Shown: positions 48,072 to 56,681 of the stretch, piece by piece | Layout: each line of letters starts with the position of its first letter | How positions within the stretch are numbered: the first letter of the stretch is position 1 | DNA from: Pseudolabrys taiwanensis | Lineage (GTDB): Bacteria > Pseudomonadota > Alphaproteobacteria > Rhizobiales > Xanthobacteraceae | DNA length: 64,000 nt | NCBI RefSeq assembly: GCF_003367395.1 | Contig: NZ_CP031417.1 | Location: forward strand, 4,588,001-4,652,000 | Reading direction: 5' to 3' | The notes under the pieces: model-generated | Told to the model about the DNA's origin: nothing | What the model saw: the letters and a program-made list of their open reading frames with translations, nothing else | Database searches by the model: none | Program-made: the position numbers and the translations under genes

Positions 48072-49807
48072 ACGCCGACGCTAAGTCGATCGATGCGCTG
48101 CCGCCGCGGTTCGACTATGTCGTTGCCGGCGGCGGCTCGGCCGGTTGCGTGGCAGCGGCGCGGTTGTCGGAGGATCCGTCTATCACCGTGCTGCTGGTCG
48201 AGGCGGGTGCCGATACGCCGCCGGGCCAGGAGCCGGCTGAAATCCGTAGTCCGGCGCCGGTCGCGATCTTCCACGGCACGCGGTATCTGTGGCCCAAGCT
48301 CCGCGTCGTTCCGTTCTTGCACCGCCGCAAGTCGCGGTTCTACGAACAGGGCCGCGTGCTCGGCGGAGGCTCCAGCGTCAATGCGCAGGTTGGCAATCGC
48401 GGTCTTCCGGACGACTACGACGAATGGGAACGGCTCGGCGCGGCCGGCTGGGGCTGGCACGACGTGCTGCCGTATTTTCGCAAGCTGGAGCGGGACGTCG
48501 ACTATGGCGCCGACAGCCAGATGCACGGTGCCGATGGGCCGATCCCGATCTATCGCGTGCCGCGCGACGAATGGCCGGAATTCTCGGTGCGGCTTGCCGC
48601 CGCCGCCGAACAGGCCGCCCTCGCCGATATCGGCGACCAGAACGGCGTTTTCACCGACGGCTATTTCGCGCCGGCCTATACCAACGAGAACCAGCAGCGC
48701 GTTTCCGCGGCGATGGCGTATCTCACGCCTGCGGTGCGCGCGCGGCCCAATCTCACCATCGTGACGGCATGCAACGTCGATCGCATCACCTTCGCCGGCA
48801 ACCGGGCGGACGGTCTCGCGCTTGAGAAGGGCGGCCGTACGCGCACGATCGGCGCCGGCGAGGTGCTGCTCGCGCTCGGCGCCTTGCAGACCCCGGCGAT
48901 GCTGATGCGCGCGGGCATCGGTCCGGCCGCAGTGCTGGCGGCGCACGGCATTCCGGTGGTCGCCATCCGCGAGGGCGTCGGCAAGAACCTGCGCGATCAT
49001 CCCGGCACGCATCTCTGCGCGCTGGTGAAGCCCGCCGCGCGCATGCCGGCGCGGCTGAAGAAATCCGGCCACGTGGCGCTGCGCTTCACCTCGTCGTCGG
49101 CGGCGGCGCTGCCGTCCGACCTCTATATGCACAGCGGCCTGTCGTCCGCCTGGCATGGCGTCGGCCGCCGCGTCGCCTACTTCTATGTCTGGCTCAACAA
49201 GTCGCGCTCGACCGGCGAGGTCGTGCTGCAGGACACCGATCCGCGCAGCATGCCGATCGTGCGCATGAACCTGCTCGGCGCCGAGGGCGATGTCGACCGC
49301 CTTGCCGACGGCTTCCGGTTCATCGCCGGGCTTATTCGCGGCCGGGACATGGCGGCCGTCATCGAGCATCCTTTTGCCGTGCGCTTCAGTCCCTTCATCC
49401 GCTTCATGACCCAGGTCCACGCGACGAACCGCTTGGTCATGGGCGCGCTCGGCAAGCTGCTCGACGGCCCGGCTTGGCTGCGTCGGCTGCTGGTACGTCG
49501 TGTGCTATCGAACGCGCCGAGCCTCGACGCGTTGCTGGCCGATGCCGACACGCTCAAGACCTATCTCAAAACCTACGCGATGAGCGTTTCGCACGTCACT
49601 TGTACCTGCCGCATGGGCCGGCCCGACGATCCGCTGGCGGTGGTCGACACCGAAGGCCGCGTCTATGGCGCCGAGGCTTTGCGCGTCATCGACGCTTCGG
49701 TGATGCCGTCGCTGCCACGCGCCAACACCAATCTCGCGACCATGATGATCGCGGAGAAGCTGAGCGAAGCGATCCTGCGGGCGCGGACGGCGCGACAGGT
49801 GCCTTGA
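48068..49807 (+). CDS. GMC-family FAD-dependent oxidoreductase
   Basis: Glucose-methanol-choline oxidoreductase of 579 residues. The dinucleotide motif is YVVAGGGSAGCVAAARLS with VLLVEAGAD; the GMC signature region is QGRVLGGGSSVNAQVGNRG and the second signature GALQTPAMLMRAGIGP. The C-terminus has SHVTCTCRMG, with the active-site His, and RANTNLATMMIAEKL. It should oxidise an alcohol to an aldehyde. The GTG start at 48068 overlaps the decarboxylase stop (GTGA), so alcohol oxidation and 2-oxo acid decarboxylation probably belong to one pathway. A longer frame from 48002 is inside the upstream gene. Confidence 0.9.
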   Translation: MNADAKSIDALPPRFDYVVAGGGSAGCVAAARLSEDPSITVLLVEAGADTPPGQEPAEIRSPAPVAIFHGTRYLWPKLRVVPFLHRRKSRFYEQGRVLGGGSSVNAQVGNRGLPDDYDEWERLGAAGWGWHDVLPYFRKLERDVDYGADSQMHGADGPIPIYRVPRDEWPEFSVRLAAAAEQAALADIGDQNGVFTDGYFAPAYTNENQQRVSAAMAYLTPAVRARPNLTIVTACNVDRITFAGNRADGLALEKGGRTRTIGAGEVLLALGALQTPAMLMRAGIGPAAVLAAHGIPVVAIREGVGKNLRDHPGTHLCALVKPAARMPARLKKSGHVALRFTSSSAAALPSDLYMHSGLSSAWHGVGRRVAYFYVWLNKSRSTGEVVLQDTDPRSMPIVRMNLLGAEGDVDRLADGFRFIAGLIRGRDMAAVIEHPFAVRFSPFIRFMTQVHATNRLVMGALGKLLDGPAWLRRLLVRRVLSNAPSLDALLADADTLKTYLKTYAMSVSHVTCTCRMGRPDDPLAVVDTEGRVYGAEALRVIDASVMPSLPRANTNLATMMIAEKLSEAILRARTARQVP

Positions 49808-49819
49808 GCGGGAGAGCGC

Positions 49820-50749
49820 ATGAGATTTCCGCGGCTGCATTCGACCGTCGTGCTCTACTTCGACGCGGTGCGCCGCTCCGGCTCGATCCGTGAAGCCGCG
49901 CGCCGGCTCAATGTTGCGTCCTCCGCCGTCAACCGCCAGATTCTCCAGCTCGAACAGGATATCGGTTTGCCGCTGTTCGAGCGTATCGCCACCGGCGTGC
50001 GGTTGACCGCGGCGGGTGAAGTCTTCGCGCGGCATGTGCTCTTTGTTTTGCAGGACGCCGAGCGGTTGAGCGCCGAGCTCGACCAACTCGTCGGCGTCCA
50101 CGCTGGCCATGTGACGGTGGCGGCGGCCGAAGGCATCTGCATGTCGGTGATGCCGCAGGTCATCACCGCGCTGCGCGCCAAGGCGCCGCGTATCACGGTG
50201 TCGCTGCGGCGGACCGAGTCCTTGCGTATCGAGCAAAGCCTTATATCCGGCGATGTCGATCTCGGCGTCGGTTTCGACCTGCCGGTGGTGCCCGGCCTGC
50301 GCCAGGTCTTCGCCGCCAAATTCGCGATCGGCGTCATCATGCACCCGGAGCACGAGATGAGCCGGCAGGCGCGCATCCCATTATCCGCCCTGCTTGGCTA
50401 TCCCCTGGTGCTGCCGGAGGACGCGGTGTCGATCATGCAGTTTCTCGCACCGGCCTTTGCCCGGCTCAACGCCAGGCCGTCGCCTACGGTGAGCACCAAC
50501 TCCATCGATGCGATTCGGGCGCTGGTCGAAAGCAAGGTGGGCATTGGCATCCAGACGCGGTTCGGCATCGACCGCTCGCTCGCCGAAGGCACCCTCGTTC
50601 ATGTGCCGCTCGATGCCGGCGGCCCGGTCATCAGCACGGTTTCGATCCTGTGCCGGGCGCAGTCCTCGCTGCCCGCGCCGGTCGATCTGTTGTGCCAGAG
50701 GCTGGGTGAGGAACTGCGCGCCCGGCAGGAAGCCGAGGCGGGTGCCTGA
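49820..50749 (+). CDS. LysR-family transcriptional regulator
   Basis: Protein of 309 residues with the N-terminal LysR helix-turn-helix (VLYFDAVRRSGSIREAARRLNVASSAVNRQI in pieces, about 11-42) and a periplasmic-binding-like effector domain (about 95-300). It starts 12 bases after the GMC gene with GAGCGGGAGAGCGC upstream, so it is cotranscribed with that gene in part. LysR genes are more often divergent from targets; here it may control the GMC operon or the oxygenase-like gene downstream. Confidence 0.92.
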   Translation: MRFPRLHSTVVLYFDAVRRSGSIREAARRLNVASSAVNRQILQLEQDIGLPLFERIATGVRLTAAGEVFARHVLFVLQDAERLSAELDQLVGVHAGHVTVAAAEGICMSVMPQVITALRAKAPRITVSLRRTESLRIEQSLISGDVDLGVGFDLPVVPGLRQVFAAKFAIGVIMHPEHEMSRQARIPLSALLGYPLVLPEDAVSIMQFLAPAFARLNARPSPTVSTNSIDAIRALVESKVGIGIQTRFGIDRSLAEGTLVHVPLDAGGPVISTVSILCRAQSSLPAPVDLLCQRLGEELRARQEAEAGA

Positions 50750-50866
50750 TGCCGCCAGGGCATCACCCTGAGCGATTGTCTCTGCTTTCGGAGAGCGCTC
50801 AAGTCCGCCTAAGCTTGCCGCCGATACCGGGGGTGCCGGCCCCATCAGCCTTCAACGAGGATCGCC

Positions 50867-51871
50867 ATGCCCGACGCTCTTAGCGCTGCCGAGATCTCCC
50901 CCAACCAGCTTCCTGTCATCGATGTCTCCGGCCTCTCGTCCTCGCGCGCAGAGGATCGCAAGGCTGTGGGCGCCAAGATCCGTGCCGCCTGTATCGACAA
51001 CGGCTTCTTCTACATTTCGAACCACGGCATCCCGCAAGGGCTGATCGAAGCGGTGGAGCAACAGACGCGCCGCTTCTTCAGCCAGCCCGACGCCCTCAAG
51101 GCGCAGGTCGCCAAGACCCAGTCCAAGTGCAATCGCGGCTGGGAGCCGCTGAAGGCGCAGTCGCTCGATGTCACCGCGCCGCCGGATCTGAAGGAGACTT
51201 TCTATCTCGGTCTCGATCTGCCGCTCGACCATCCGATGGTTGTCGCCGGCAAGTTCAATTACGGCCCGAACCAATGGCCGGTGGATCTACCCGGCTTCAA
51301 GGCGACAATGCGCGCCTATCACGCCGCGCAGCTTGATCTCGGCGAGCGGTTGATGGTCGGCCTCGCGCTGTCGCTCGATCTGGATGAAGACTATTTCGAC
51401 GGCTTCGACCGTGATCCGCTGTCGACCCTGCGGCTGCTCTATTATCCGCCGCAGCCGCTCGACGCCCTGACCAACCAGATCGGCGCCGGCGCGCATACCG
51501 ACTACGGCACGCTGACCATGCTGCTGCAGGATGCCAATGGCGGCCTGCAGGTGCGCGATGTCGACGGCACCTGGATTCACGCCAAGCCGATTCCGGGAAC
51601 GTTTGTCGTCAACATCGGCGATGCCATCGCGCGCTGGACCAACGACCTCTATCGCTCGACCTTGCACCGGGTCGTCAACGTCTCCGGCAAGGAGCGCTAT
51701 TCGATCCCGTTCTTCTATTCTGGCAATGCCGATCACCCGCTTGCTTGCATCCCGAGCTGCCTCAAGCCGGGCGAGACGCCGAAATACCCGACCGTGACGG
51801 TCGCCGAACACATGCAGGAAATGTACAGCCGCAGCTACGGCGCCGCGGCCAAGGCGCAGGCGGCCGCTTAA
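50867..51871 (+). CDS. isopenicillin-N-synthase-like 2OG-Fe(II) oxygenase
   Basis: Non-haem iron dioxygenase of 334 residues. An N-terminal DIOX_N region (IDVSGLSSSRAEDRKAVGAKI, GFFYISNHG) is followed by the 2OG-Fe(II) core. The iron triad is His210-x-Asp212 (GAHTDYG) and His267 (STLHRVVN), and RYSIPFF supplies the Arg-x-Ser that binds 2-oxoglutarate. It should hydroxylate or oxidise a small molecule with O2 and 2-oxoglutarate. The ATG at 50867 has GAGG upstream. A repeat and a terminator follow. Confidence 0.92.
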   Translation: MPDALSAAEISPNQLPVIDVSGLSSSRAEDRKAVGAKIRAACIDNGFFYISNHGIPQGLIEAVEQQTRRFFSQPDALKAQVAKTQSKCNRGWEPLKAQSLDVTAPPDLKETFYLGLDLPLDHPMVVAGKFNYGPNQWPVDLPGFKATMRAYHAAQLDLGERLMVGLALSLDLDEDYFDGFDRDPLSTLRLLYYPPQPLDALTNQIGAGAHTDYGTLTMLLQDANGGLQVRDVDGTWIHAKPIPGTFVVNIGDAIARWTNDLYRSTLHRVVNVSGKERYSIPFFYSGNADHPLACIPSCLKPGETPKYPTVTVAEHMQEMYSRSYGAAAKAQAAA

Positions 51872-51915
51872 GGATGATTGAGTGAGGTGAAAGCGCCCGC
51901 CGCGAGCACTGCGCG

Positions 51916-52044
51916 CTCCCTCTCCCCGTTGGGGAGAGGGTTGGGGTGAGGGGGCTCGTGACTCTCGATGTCGATAACCCCTCACCCGCCCGCCTTCGCT
52001 AAAGCTTCGGCGGGCGACCTCTCCCTATGGGAGAGGTGAAGGGA
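51916..52044. repeat. dispersed palindromic repeat, copy 2
   Basis: Second copy of the element at 9084-9201. The first 38 bases (51916-51953) are identical to 9084-9121. The central hairpin differs: CCCGCCTTCGC/GCTTCGGCGGG replaces the short GGATCG hairpin. The right arm has CTCTCCCTATGGGAGAG. It again lies between convergent genes (oxygenase and ABC binding protein). Confidence 0.85.
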
Positions 52045-52140
52045 GCGAGCGGCGACTCAATCCAAAACGACGACGCACTAGAGCTGTTTATGGAGAGTGA
52101 GGCAAATCGCCATCTGCTCGCAGCGAAGGCCGCCACGCAA

Positions 52141-52170
52141 AAAGGGCCCCTTGCGGGGCCCTTTTCATTT
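52141..52170. terminator. bidirectional intrinsic terminator
   Basis: Hairpin AAAGGGCCCC-TTGC-GGGGCCCTTTT with an A-run on the left and a T-run on the right. It therefore works for both strands: the oxygenase transcript on plus and the ABC binding-protein transcript on minus. It is the clearest intrinsic terminator in the window. Confidence 0.85.
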
Positions 52171-52187
52171 CAGCGTCAGCGATGCGC

Positions 52188-53183
52188 TTACTGGTAGTCC
52201 AGCGACAGCATGTTCGGCGGCAGCTTGGTGAAGCCGATGACTTCCGGGCCGGCGACCTTGAGCACGATGTCGAACGTCTTCTGTAATGCGGGGTTCATGT
52301 CCGGCGTGAAGGTCTTCACCAGATCGCGGCGGACCTGGTCGCGGAATTCCTTGATGCCCTCGGGCGACAGCTTCATTTCCTTGCCGCGCTCTTCCCAGAC
52401 GTCGTCGTTGGTCTTCAGGATTTCGTAGACCTCTTGATAGGCGGCGACGAAGGCCTTCACGTTGTCCGGGTTCTCCTTCACGTAATCGGCGCGCATGCCG
52501 AAGAAGAGATAGGGCACGGTGGGAATGCCGAGGTCCTCGGTGATGGCGCGGATCGTCACCAGCGTCTTGTACTTGCCGGAGGCCAGCATGTCGGCGGCGA
52601 GCGAATTCCACATCTGCGTGGCGTCGAGCTGGCCCTGGTCGATCGAGCCGCGCAGCAGCGGCGCGGCCGCTTCCTGGATGGTAACTTCCTTGGCGAGGTC
52701 GACGCCGTACTTCTGCTTGGCGGCCGCCTGCATGATCATCCAGTCGTAGGACGTCTTGCTGTGCACGCCGAGACGCTTGCCCTTGAGATCGGCGAGCGTC
52801 TTGATCGGCGAATCCTTCGGCACCAGCACGGTGTTGACGTAGGTCATGAACGGCGCAACGCCGACGATCGGGATGCCGCCGTCGATGATGCGCGCGGTCG
52901 CCAGCCATTCGTAGACGATCATCTCGGCGCTTTTGCTCTGCATCGCCGCCGTCGCCGTGTTGGCGTTGGTGTAGTTGATCGTCTCGAACTTGAAGCCGTA
53001 CTTCTCGTCCAGCTTGAATTTCTTGATGACGAAGGGCGGAAAGGACATCGTGCCCGCCGGATTGAGCATCATGCGGATGGTGCCGCCATTGCCTTTTGCG
53101 GCGGCGAACGATCCCTTTGGCAAGGTCGACGCGGCGGCGAGGCCGAGGGCGGCGGTCGTGAACTGTCGGCGGCTCAGAGACAT
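52188..53183 (-). CDS. NitT/TauT-type ABC transporter substrate-binding protein
   Basis: Periplasmic binding protein of 331 residues in the NMT1/SsuA/TauA family. The signal is of Tat type (SRRQFTTAALGLAAA), which suggests export in folded form. The mature part has VPKDSPIKTLADLKGKRLGV and GQLDATQMWNS, typical of nitrate/sulfonate/taurine-type binders. The ligand is not known; a sulfonate, an aromatic carboxylate or a thiamine-like compound are all possible. It is the last gene of the permease-ATPase-binding-protein operon, and a strong terminator follows. Confidence 0.9.
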   Translation of the reverse strand: MSLSRRQFTTAALGLAAASTLPKGSFAAAKGNGGTIRMMLNPAGTMSFPPFVIKKFKLDEKYGFKFETINYTNANTATAAMQSKSAEMIVYEWLATARIIDGGIPIVGVAPFMTYVNTVLVPKDSPIKTLADLKGKRLGVHSKTSYDWMIMQAAAKQKYGVDLAKEVTIQEAAAPLLRGSIDQGQLDATQMWNSLAADMLASGKYKTLVTIRAITEDLGIPTVPYLFFGMRADYVKENPDNVKAFVAAYQEVYEILKTNDDVWEERGKEMKLSPEGIKEFRDQVRRDLVKTFTPDMNPALQKTFDIVLKVAGPEVIGFTKLPPNMLSLDYQ

Positions 53184-53208
53184 CGGGGGCTTTCCTTGTT
53201 GACGCGGG

Positions 53209-54003
53209 CTAAACGAGAGCGACTTCGGACCGGCCGGAGTGGCGGCGCAGTGCGTTGACGACGGCCTTGCTCTTTTCGATCAGGCTGTTGTCGTCGTAGG
53301 AGCGCGGGCGCGTGACGCCGGCCATGCTGACCTCCTCGCGGATGGTGGCCCCCGGGCCCTGGCTCATGACCATCACGCGATCGGCCAGGAACGACGCCTC
53401 CATGGCGTTGTGGCTGACGAACAGAATTGTGGTGCGGAAGGCCGACCAGATTTTCAGAAGGCTCTGGCGCAGATGCTGGGCCGTCATCTCGTCGAGCGCG
53501 CTGAAGGGCTCGTCCATCAGCAGGATGTCGGGCTCGATGGCGAAGGCGCGCGCGATCGATGCGCGCTGCTGCATGCCGCCGGAGAGCTGCTGCGGATAGA
53601 AGCCGGCAAAGCGCGTGAGCTCGACCAGTTCGAGCACGCGGTCGACGCGGTCGCGCCATTCATTGGCGGGAAATTGTGCCGCCTTCAGCGCGAATTCGAT
53701 ATTGCCGCGAACGGTTTTCCAGGGCAGCAGGCGCGCCTCCTGGAAAACGTAAGCGACGCGGAAGCCGGAGGCGATCTGCTGGCCGAACGCTTTGCCCTGG
53801 ATCGTGAACTCGCCGTCGTAGTCGCTTTCGAGACCGGCGACGATGTTCAGCAAGGTCGACTTGCCGCAGCCGGAAGGGCCGAGAATGCCGACAATCTCCC
53901 CCACCTCCACCGATAGATCGACGCCATTGATCGCGGTCCAGCGGCGAGTGCCGCGCTTGCCGCCGAATTCCTTGCGAATGCGTTTCAGATCGATCTGCGG
54001 CAC
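53209..54003 (-). CDS. NitT/TauT-type ABC transporter ATPase
   Basis: ATP-binding subunit of 264 residues: Walker A GPSGCGKST, Q-loop YVFQEARLLPWKTV, signature LSGGMQQRASIARAFA, Walker B ILLMDEPFSALD, and switch VSHNAMEA. These match SsuB/TauB-like ATPases. It lies 37 bases after the permease gene and 25 before the binding-protein gene. Confidence 0.93.
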   Translation of the reverse strand: MPQIDLKRIRKEFGGKRGTRRWTAINGVDLSVEVGEIVGILGPSGCGKSTLLNIVAGLESDYDGEFTIQGKAFGQQIASGFRVAYVFQEARLLPWKTVRGNIEFALKAAQFPANEWRDRVDRVLELVELTRFAGFYPQQLSGGMQQRASIARAFAIEPDILLMDEPFSALDEMTAQHLRQSLLKIWSAFRTTILFVSHNAMEASFLADRVMVMSQGPGATIREEVSMAGVTRPRSYDDNSLIEKSKAVVNALRRHSGRSEVALV

Positions 54004-54040
54004 GCGCTGTTTTCCATCATGAGAGGGCCGCCGCAGGCGA

Positions 54041-54880
54041 TCACTGCGAGCGCCAGCGGAAGATCCATTTCTCGAGGGTTCCGAGGATGACCAATTCGAT
54101 GAACAGCATGACGAAGAGGAAGCTCAGCGCATGCGCGAGCACCTCCTTCATGTTGAACATCTGGTAATAGAATTCGATCTGGTAGCCGATGCCGTCGCCG
54201 CGGCCGAGCAACTCGGCGAACAGCACCATCTTCCAAATGAGGCCGAGGCCGAAGCGAGTCGATGCGACCAGGATCGGGGCGACTTGCGGCGCGACGACCT
54301 CGAAGACCTGTTGTGCGCGGCTGGCGCGGAACGCCTTGGCCATGCCGAGCAGCTTGGGGTCGATGCCTTTGACGCCGTCGCGAATGTTGATCGTCAGGAT
54401 CGGTATGATCGGGATGGCAGCGCCGAGGATCGCGGCTTTGTCGTTGAGGCCGACGACCATGTAGCAGGTGAGCATGATCACCAGCGCCGGGATGGTGATG
54501 AAGCAGACGATCCAGACGCGGAAGAACACGGCGGCGGCCGGGACGAGGCCGATGGTGAAGCCGAGCGCCGCCGATATCGACATGGCAATCGAAAAGGCGA
54601 TGACGATGCGGCCGAGCGTGATGCCGATGTCCTTCCAGATCGCGCCTTTGACCATGGCCTCGTAGAGGACTTCCGCGACCACATGAGGGGCGGGAAGGAC
54701 TTTCTCCGAGAGCGCCCACGAGCCGAGATACCAGGCGCCGATGAGCGACAGCACCGAGATGAGGCTGATCAGCACATCGGTGGCGTTCGGACCGAAGCCG
54801 GAGAAGCGCGTGGCCGCAGGCTCCGACGCAGGAATTGCATCGGCGGTCGTATGGGGAAAATTTGTTGCAGATGTCCGCAT
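54041..54880 (-). CDS. NitT/TauT-type ABC transporter permease
   Basis: Inner-membrane permease of 279 residues with about six helices, BPD_transp_1 type. The coupling region is the EAA-like segment MAKAFRASRAQQVFEVVAPQVAPILVASTRFGLGL in pieces (about 175-210). The ATG at 54880 (MRTSATNFPHTT) is preferred to the frame up to 54949 because the latter would read through the candidate GntR operator at 54926. It is the first gene of the importer operon, divergent from gntR. Confidence 0.9.
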   Translation of the reverse strand: MRTSATNFPHTTADAIPASEPAATRFSGFGPNATDVLISLISVLSLIGAWYLGSWALSEKVLPAPHVVAEVLYEAMVKGAIWKDIGITLGRIVIAFSIAMSISAALGFTIGLVPAAAVFFRVWIVCFITIPALVIMLTCYMVVGLNDKAAILGAAIPIIPILTINIRDGVKGIDPKLLGMAKAFRASRAQQVFEVVAPQVAPILVASTRFGLGLIWKMVLFAELLGRGDGIGYQIEFYYQMFNMKEVLAHALSFLFVMLFIELVILGTLEKWIFRWRSQ

Positions 54881-54925
54881 GCCGAAATCCAGTGTGCGAC
54901 CATCGAAGCAAGGACCGGGCCAATG

Positions 54926-54935
54926 TGCATACAGG
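54926..54935 (-). promoter_or_regulatory. candidate GntR operator 3
   Basis: Minus-strand CCTGTATGCA (plus TGCATACAGG), nine of ten like CTTGTATGCA. It lies 46 bases upstream of the permease start in the divergent permease/gntR region. Confidence 0.45.
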
Positions 54936-55011
54936 GGATTTCGTTGCAAACGAGCCTTTTGTGGCCTAATTTTATAACCGGACGAGCGCCCGGCAGACCC
55001 TTGCCGTCAAA

Positions 55012-55021
55012 TTTGTATGCA
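55012..55021 (+). promoter_or_regulatory. candidate GntR operator 4
   Basis: TTTGTATGCA, nine of ten like CTTGTATGCA, 17 bases upstream of the gntR start. A further GTATGCA core overlaps the gntR start codon (55036-55042). The arrangement fits autorepression. Confidence 0.5.
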
Positions 55022-55037
55022 GGACTGAACAAGAAGT

Positions 55038-55742
55038 ATGCAAAAGGCGAGAAAGAAAACGACCGCCGTGGCGGAAGGTGCGCTCCCGCCACGCGAGTCC
55101 GGCGAGACGCTGGCGGAAGTCCTGCATCGCGAGTTGGAGCAGGGCATTCTCAAAGGCGAGTTGAAGCCCGGCGACCGGCTCGACGAGGTCGAGGTGGCAA
55201 AGCGCTATGGCGTGTCGCGGACGCCGGTGCGTGAGGCGTTCAGGCTGCTCGGGGCCAACGATCTGGTCGACCTGCGCAGCCGACAGGGCGTCATCGTGCG
55301 CAAGATCGGCGTCAATACGGTGATCGAAATGTTTCAGGTGCTGGCCGAGTTGGAAGGCCTGTGCGCGCGGCTGGCCTCTCGGCGCATGTCGCCGGAGCAG
55401 GACGCGGAGTTGGGGCGGATCCACGAGCGCCTGAAGTCATCCGCCGCGGGCAGCGACGTCGACGAGTTCGACGCGATCAACCTTGCCTTTCACAGTCTCA
55501 TTCACGGGGCGGCACGCAACGCTTATTTGGCGCAGGAAACGCGCCGCTTGCGTAACCGCATGGCGCCATATCTGCGCCGCGTGACGTACAAGCCGCATCG
55601 CTTCCGGACGACGATCACGGAACATCAGCAGATCATCGACGCGATCCGCGCACACGATCCGGATAAGGCTGACGAGGTGATGCGGCACCACGTCAGCCTG
55701 CTCAGCGAGGATCTCGCGGATTTCATTGCCGTCTATGATTGA
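55038..55742 (+). CDS. GntR-family (FCD/FadR-type) transcriptional regulator
   Basis: Protein of 234 residues. The N-terminal winged helix has GELKPGDRLDEVEVAKRYGVSRTPVREAFR in pieces (about 40-70), and the C-terminal FCD domain has FHSLIHGAARNAYL and ITEHQQIIDAIRAHDPDKADEVMRHHV with metal-type His residues. It is divergent from the NitT/TauT-type importer and should repress it until a catabolic ligand binds. Candidate operators in its own promoter recur at the decarboxylase genes 8 kb away, suggesting a wider regulon. Confidence 0.93.
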   Translation: MQKARKKTTAVAEGALPPRESGETLAEVLHRELEQGILKGELKPGDRLDEVEVAKRYGVSRTPVREAFRLLGANDLVDLRSRQGVIVRKIGVNTVIEMFQVLAELEGLCARLASRRMSPEQDAELGRIHERLKSSAAGSDVDEFDAINLAFHSLIHGAARNAYLAQETRRLRNRMAPYLRRVTYKPHRFRTTITEHQQIIDAIRAHDPDKADEVMRHHVSLLSEDLADFIAVYD

Positions 55743-55775
55743 ATTGCTGTCTGCGATTGAGCGGCCCACGCTGCG

Positions 55776-55970
55776 CTAATTGGCGTTCTTGCTGCCGGTG
55801 CTCGGGATTTGAATGGTCACGTCGTAGCCCATTTTGATCGCGTTCGATGCCGGACCGAGTGCTGCCTCCAGCGCGGCTTCACGGGTCGCGTAGGCACCGG
55901 TGCGGTCACCATCGTGTTCGATGCAGAATCCGTCAGTCGCCGGGACAATGCGGTAGATGGCGGCCGTCAT
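55776..55970 (-). CDS. small DUF2188-like protein
   Basis: Protein of 64 residues beginning MTAAIYRIVPATDGFCIEHDG, with ATREAALEAALGPASNAIKMG in the middle. The pattern (short beta strands, then a helix with AAL repeats) resembles DUF2188 proteins that occur widely in Rhizobiales; function unknown. It stands alone between the GntR and cytochrome genes, on the opposite strand. Confidence 0.6.
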   Translation of the reverse strand: MTAAIYRIVPATDGFCIEHDGDRTGAYATREAALEAALGPASNAIKMGYDVTIQIPSTGSKNAN

Positions 55971-56127
55971 GTTATGCCTCCGCGCGATCGGGCCAATTCG
56001 TCATGCTCACAACGCAAACGCACGGTGCTCGCGCCAGTTCCGGTACGCCCCTCGACCGCTGGGCGCCACATCGGCCGCGGTTGCGGTTAGAATGACACCA
56101 TTCGAATCATCAGACGGAGCTATCGGC

Positions 56128-56469
56128 GTGCGGTCGGCGGGTGCGATGTTGACGCTTCTGACGTTTTCGTTGCCGGCGCAGGCGCAAGACCCGGTCGTGC
56201 AAGGCCGGCAAATCGTCGAGGAGTTCTGTGGACCGTGCCATGCCACGGGCAAGACAGGTGCGAGCCCGCATGCGGACGCGCCGCCGTTTCGGACCTTGGC
56301 GCGCAGCTTCGATCTCGATCGTTTTCCGCAATTGCTGGAGCGCGGCATCTCCTCGAACCATCCCGACATGCCCGAGTTCAAGTTCAACGAAGCGAGCGCC
56401 CGCGCCGTCCGCGATTACTTGCGGACGGTCCAGGCGGAGCCGGAACCGCGTCCCGAGCCGCAACGTTGA
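56128..56469 (+). CDS. small c-type cytochrome
   Basis: Periplasmic cytochrome c of about 113 residues. The signal peptide is MRSAGAMLTLLTFSLPAQAQ with an AQA site. One haem site CGPCH (FCGPCHATGKTG) and a probable distal Met ligand (HPDMPEF) are present. The GTG at 56128 is chosen because CGGAG lies nine bases upstream and it gives a compact signal peptide; an ATG at 56092 in the same frame is the alternative. A small conserved gene follows on the same strand. Confidence 0.85.
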   Translation: MRSAGAMLTLLTFSLPAQAQDPVVQGRQIVEEFCGPCHATGKTGASPHADAPPFRTLARSFDLDRFPQLLERGISSNHPDMPEFKFNEASARAVRDYLRTVQAEPEPRPEPQR

Positions 56470-56495
56470 TCCGCGGCAAACGGAGGGTCACGCAA

Positions 56496-56681
56496 ATGGC
56501 GGCGGATTTCGACGGCGAGTTCCTGCAGGCGCTCGGCAAGGCGACTATCGCGCGGTGGAGCGAGCTGTCGCAGGAAGCGCAGCAGCTCCTGTTCGAAGGG
56601 GCGGTCCAAACCAAGGACGATGGCTTTCGCGAGGCGCTTGCGGTCTATCTGCACGACCGCCATCCGCGGACGGCGCACTGA
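56496..56681 (+). CDS. small conserved hypothetical protein
   Basis: Protein of 61 residues: MAADFDGEFLQALGKATIARW, SELSQEAQQLLFEGAV, and a C-terminal FREALAVYLHDRHP. It is helical, without motifs that I recognise. The GGAGGG seven bases before the ATG supports translation. It follows the cytochrome gene by 26 bases and converges with the protease gene. Confidence 0.65.
   Translation: MAADFDGEFLQALGKATIARWSELSQEAQQLLFEGAVQTKDDGFREALAVYLHDRHPRTAH

Noticed and set aside
46482..49420. Long minus frames (46482-47948 and 47945-49420) over the decarboxylase and GMC genes
   Set aside because: Antisense shadows; plus frames have ThDP and FAD motifs.
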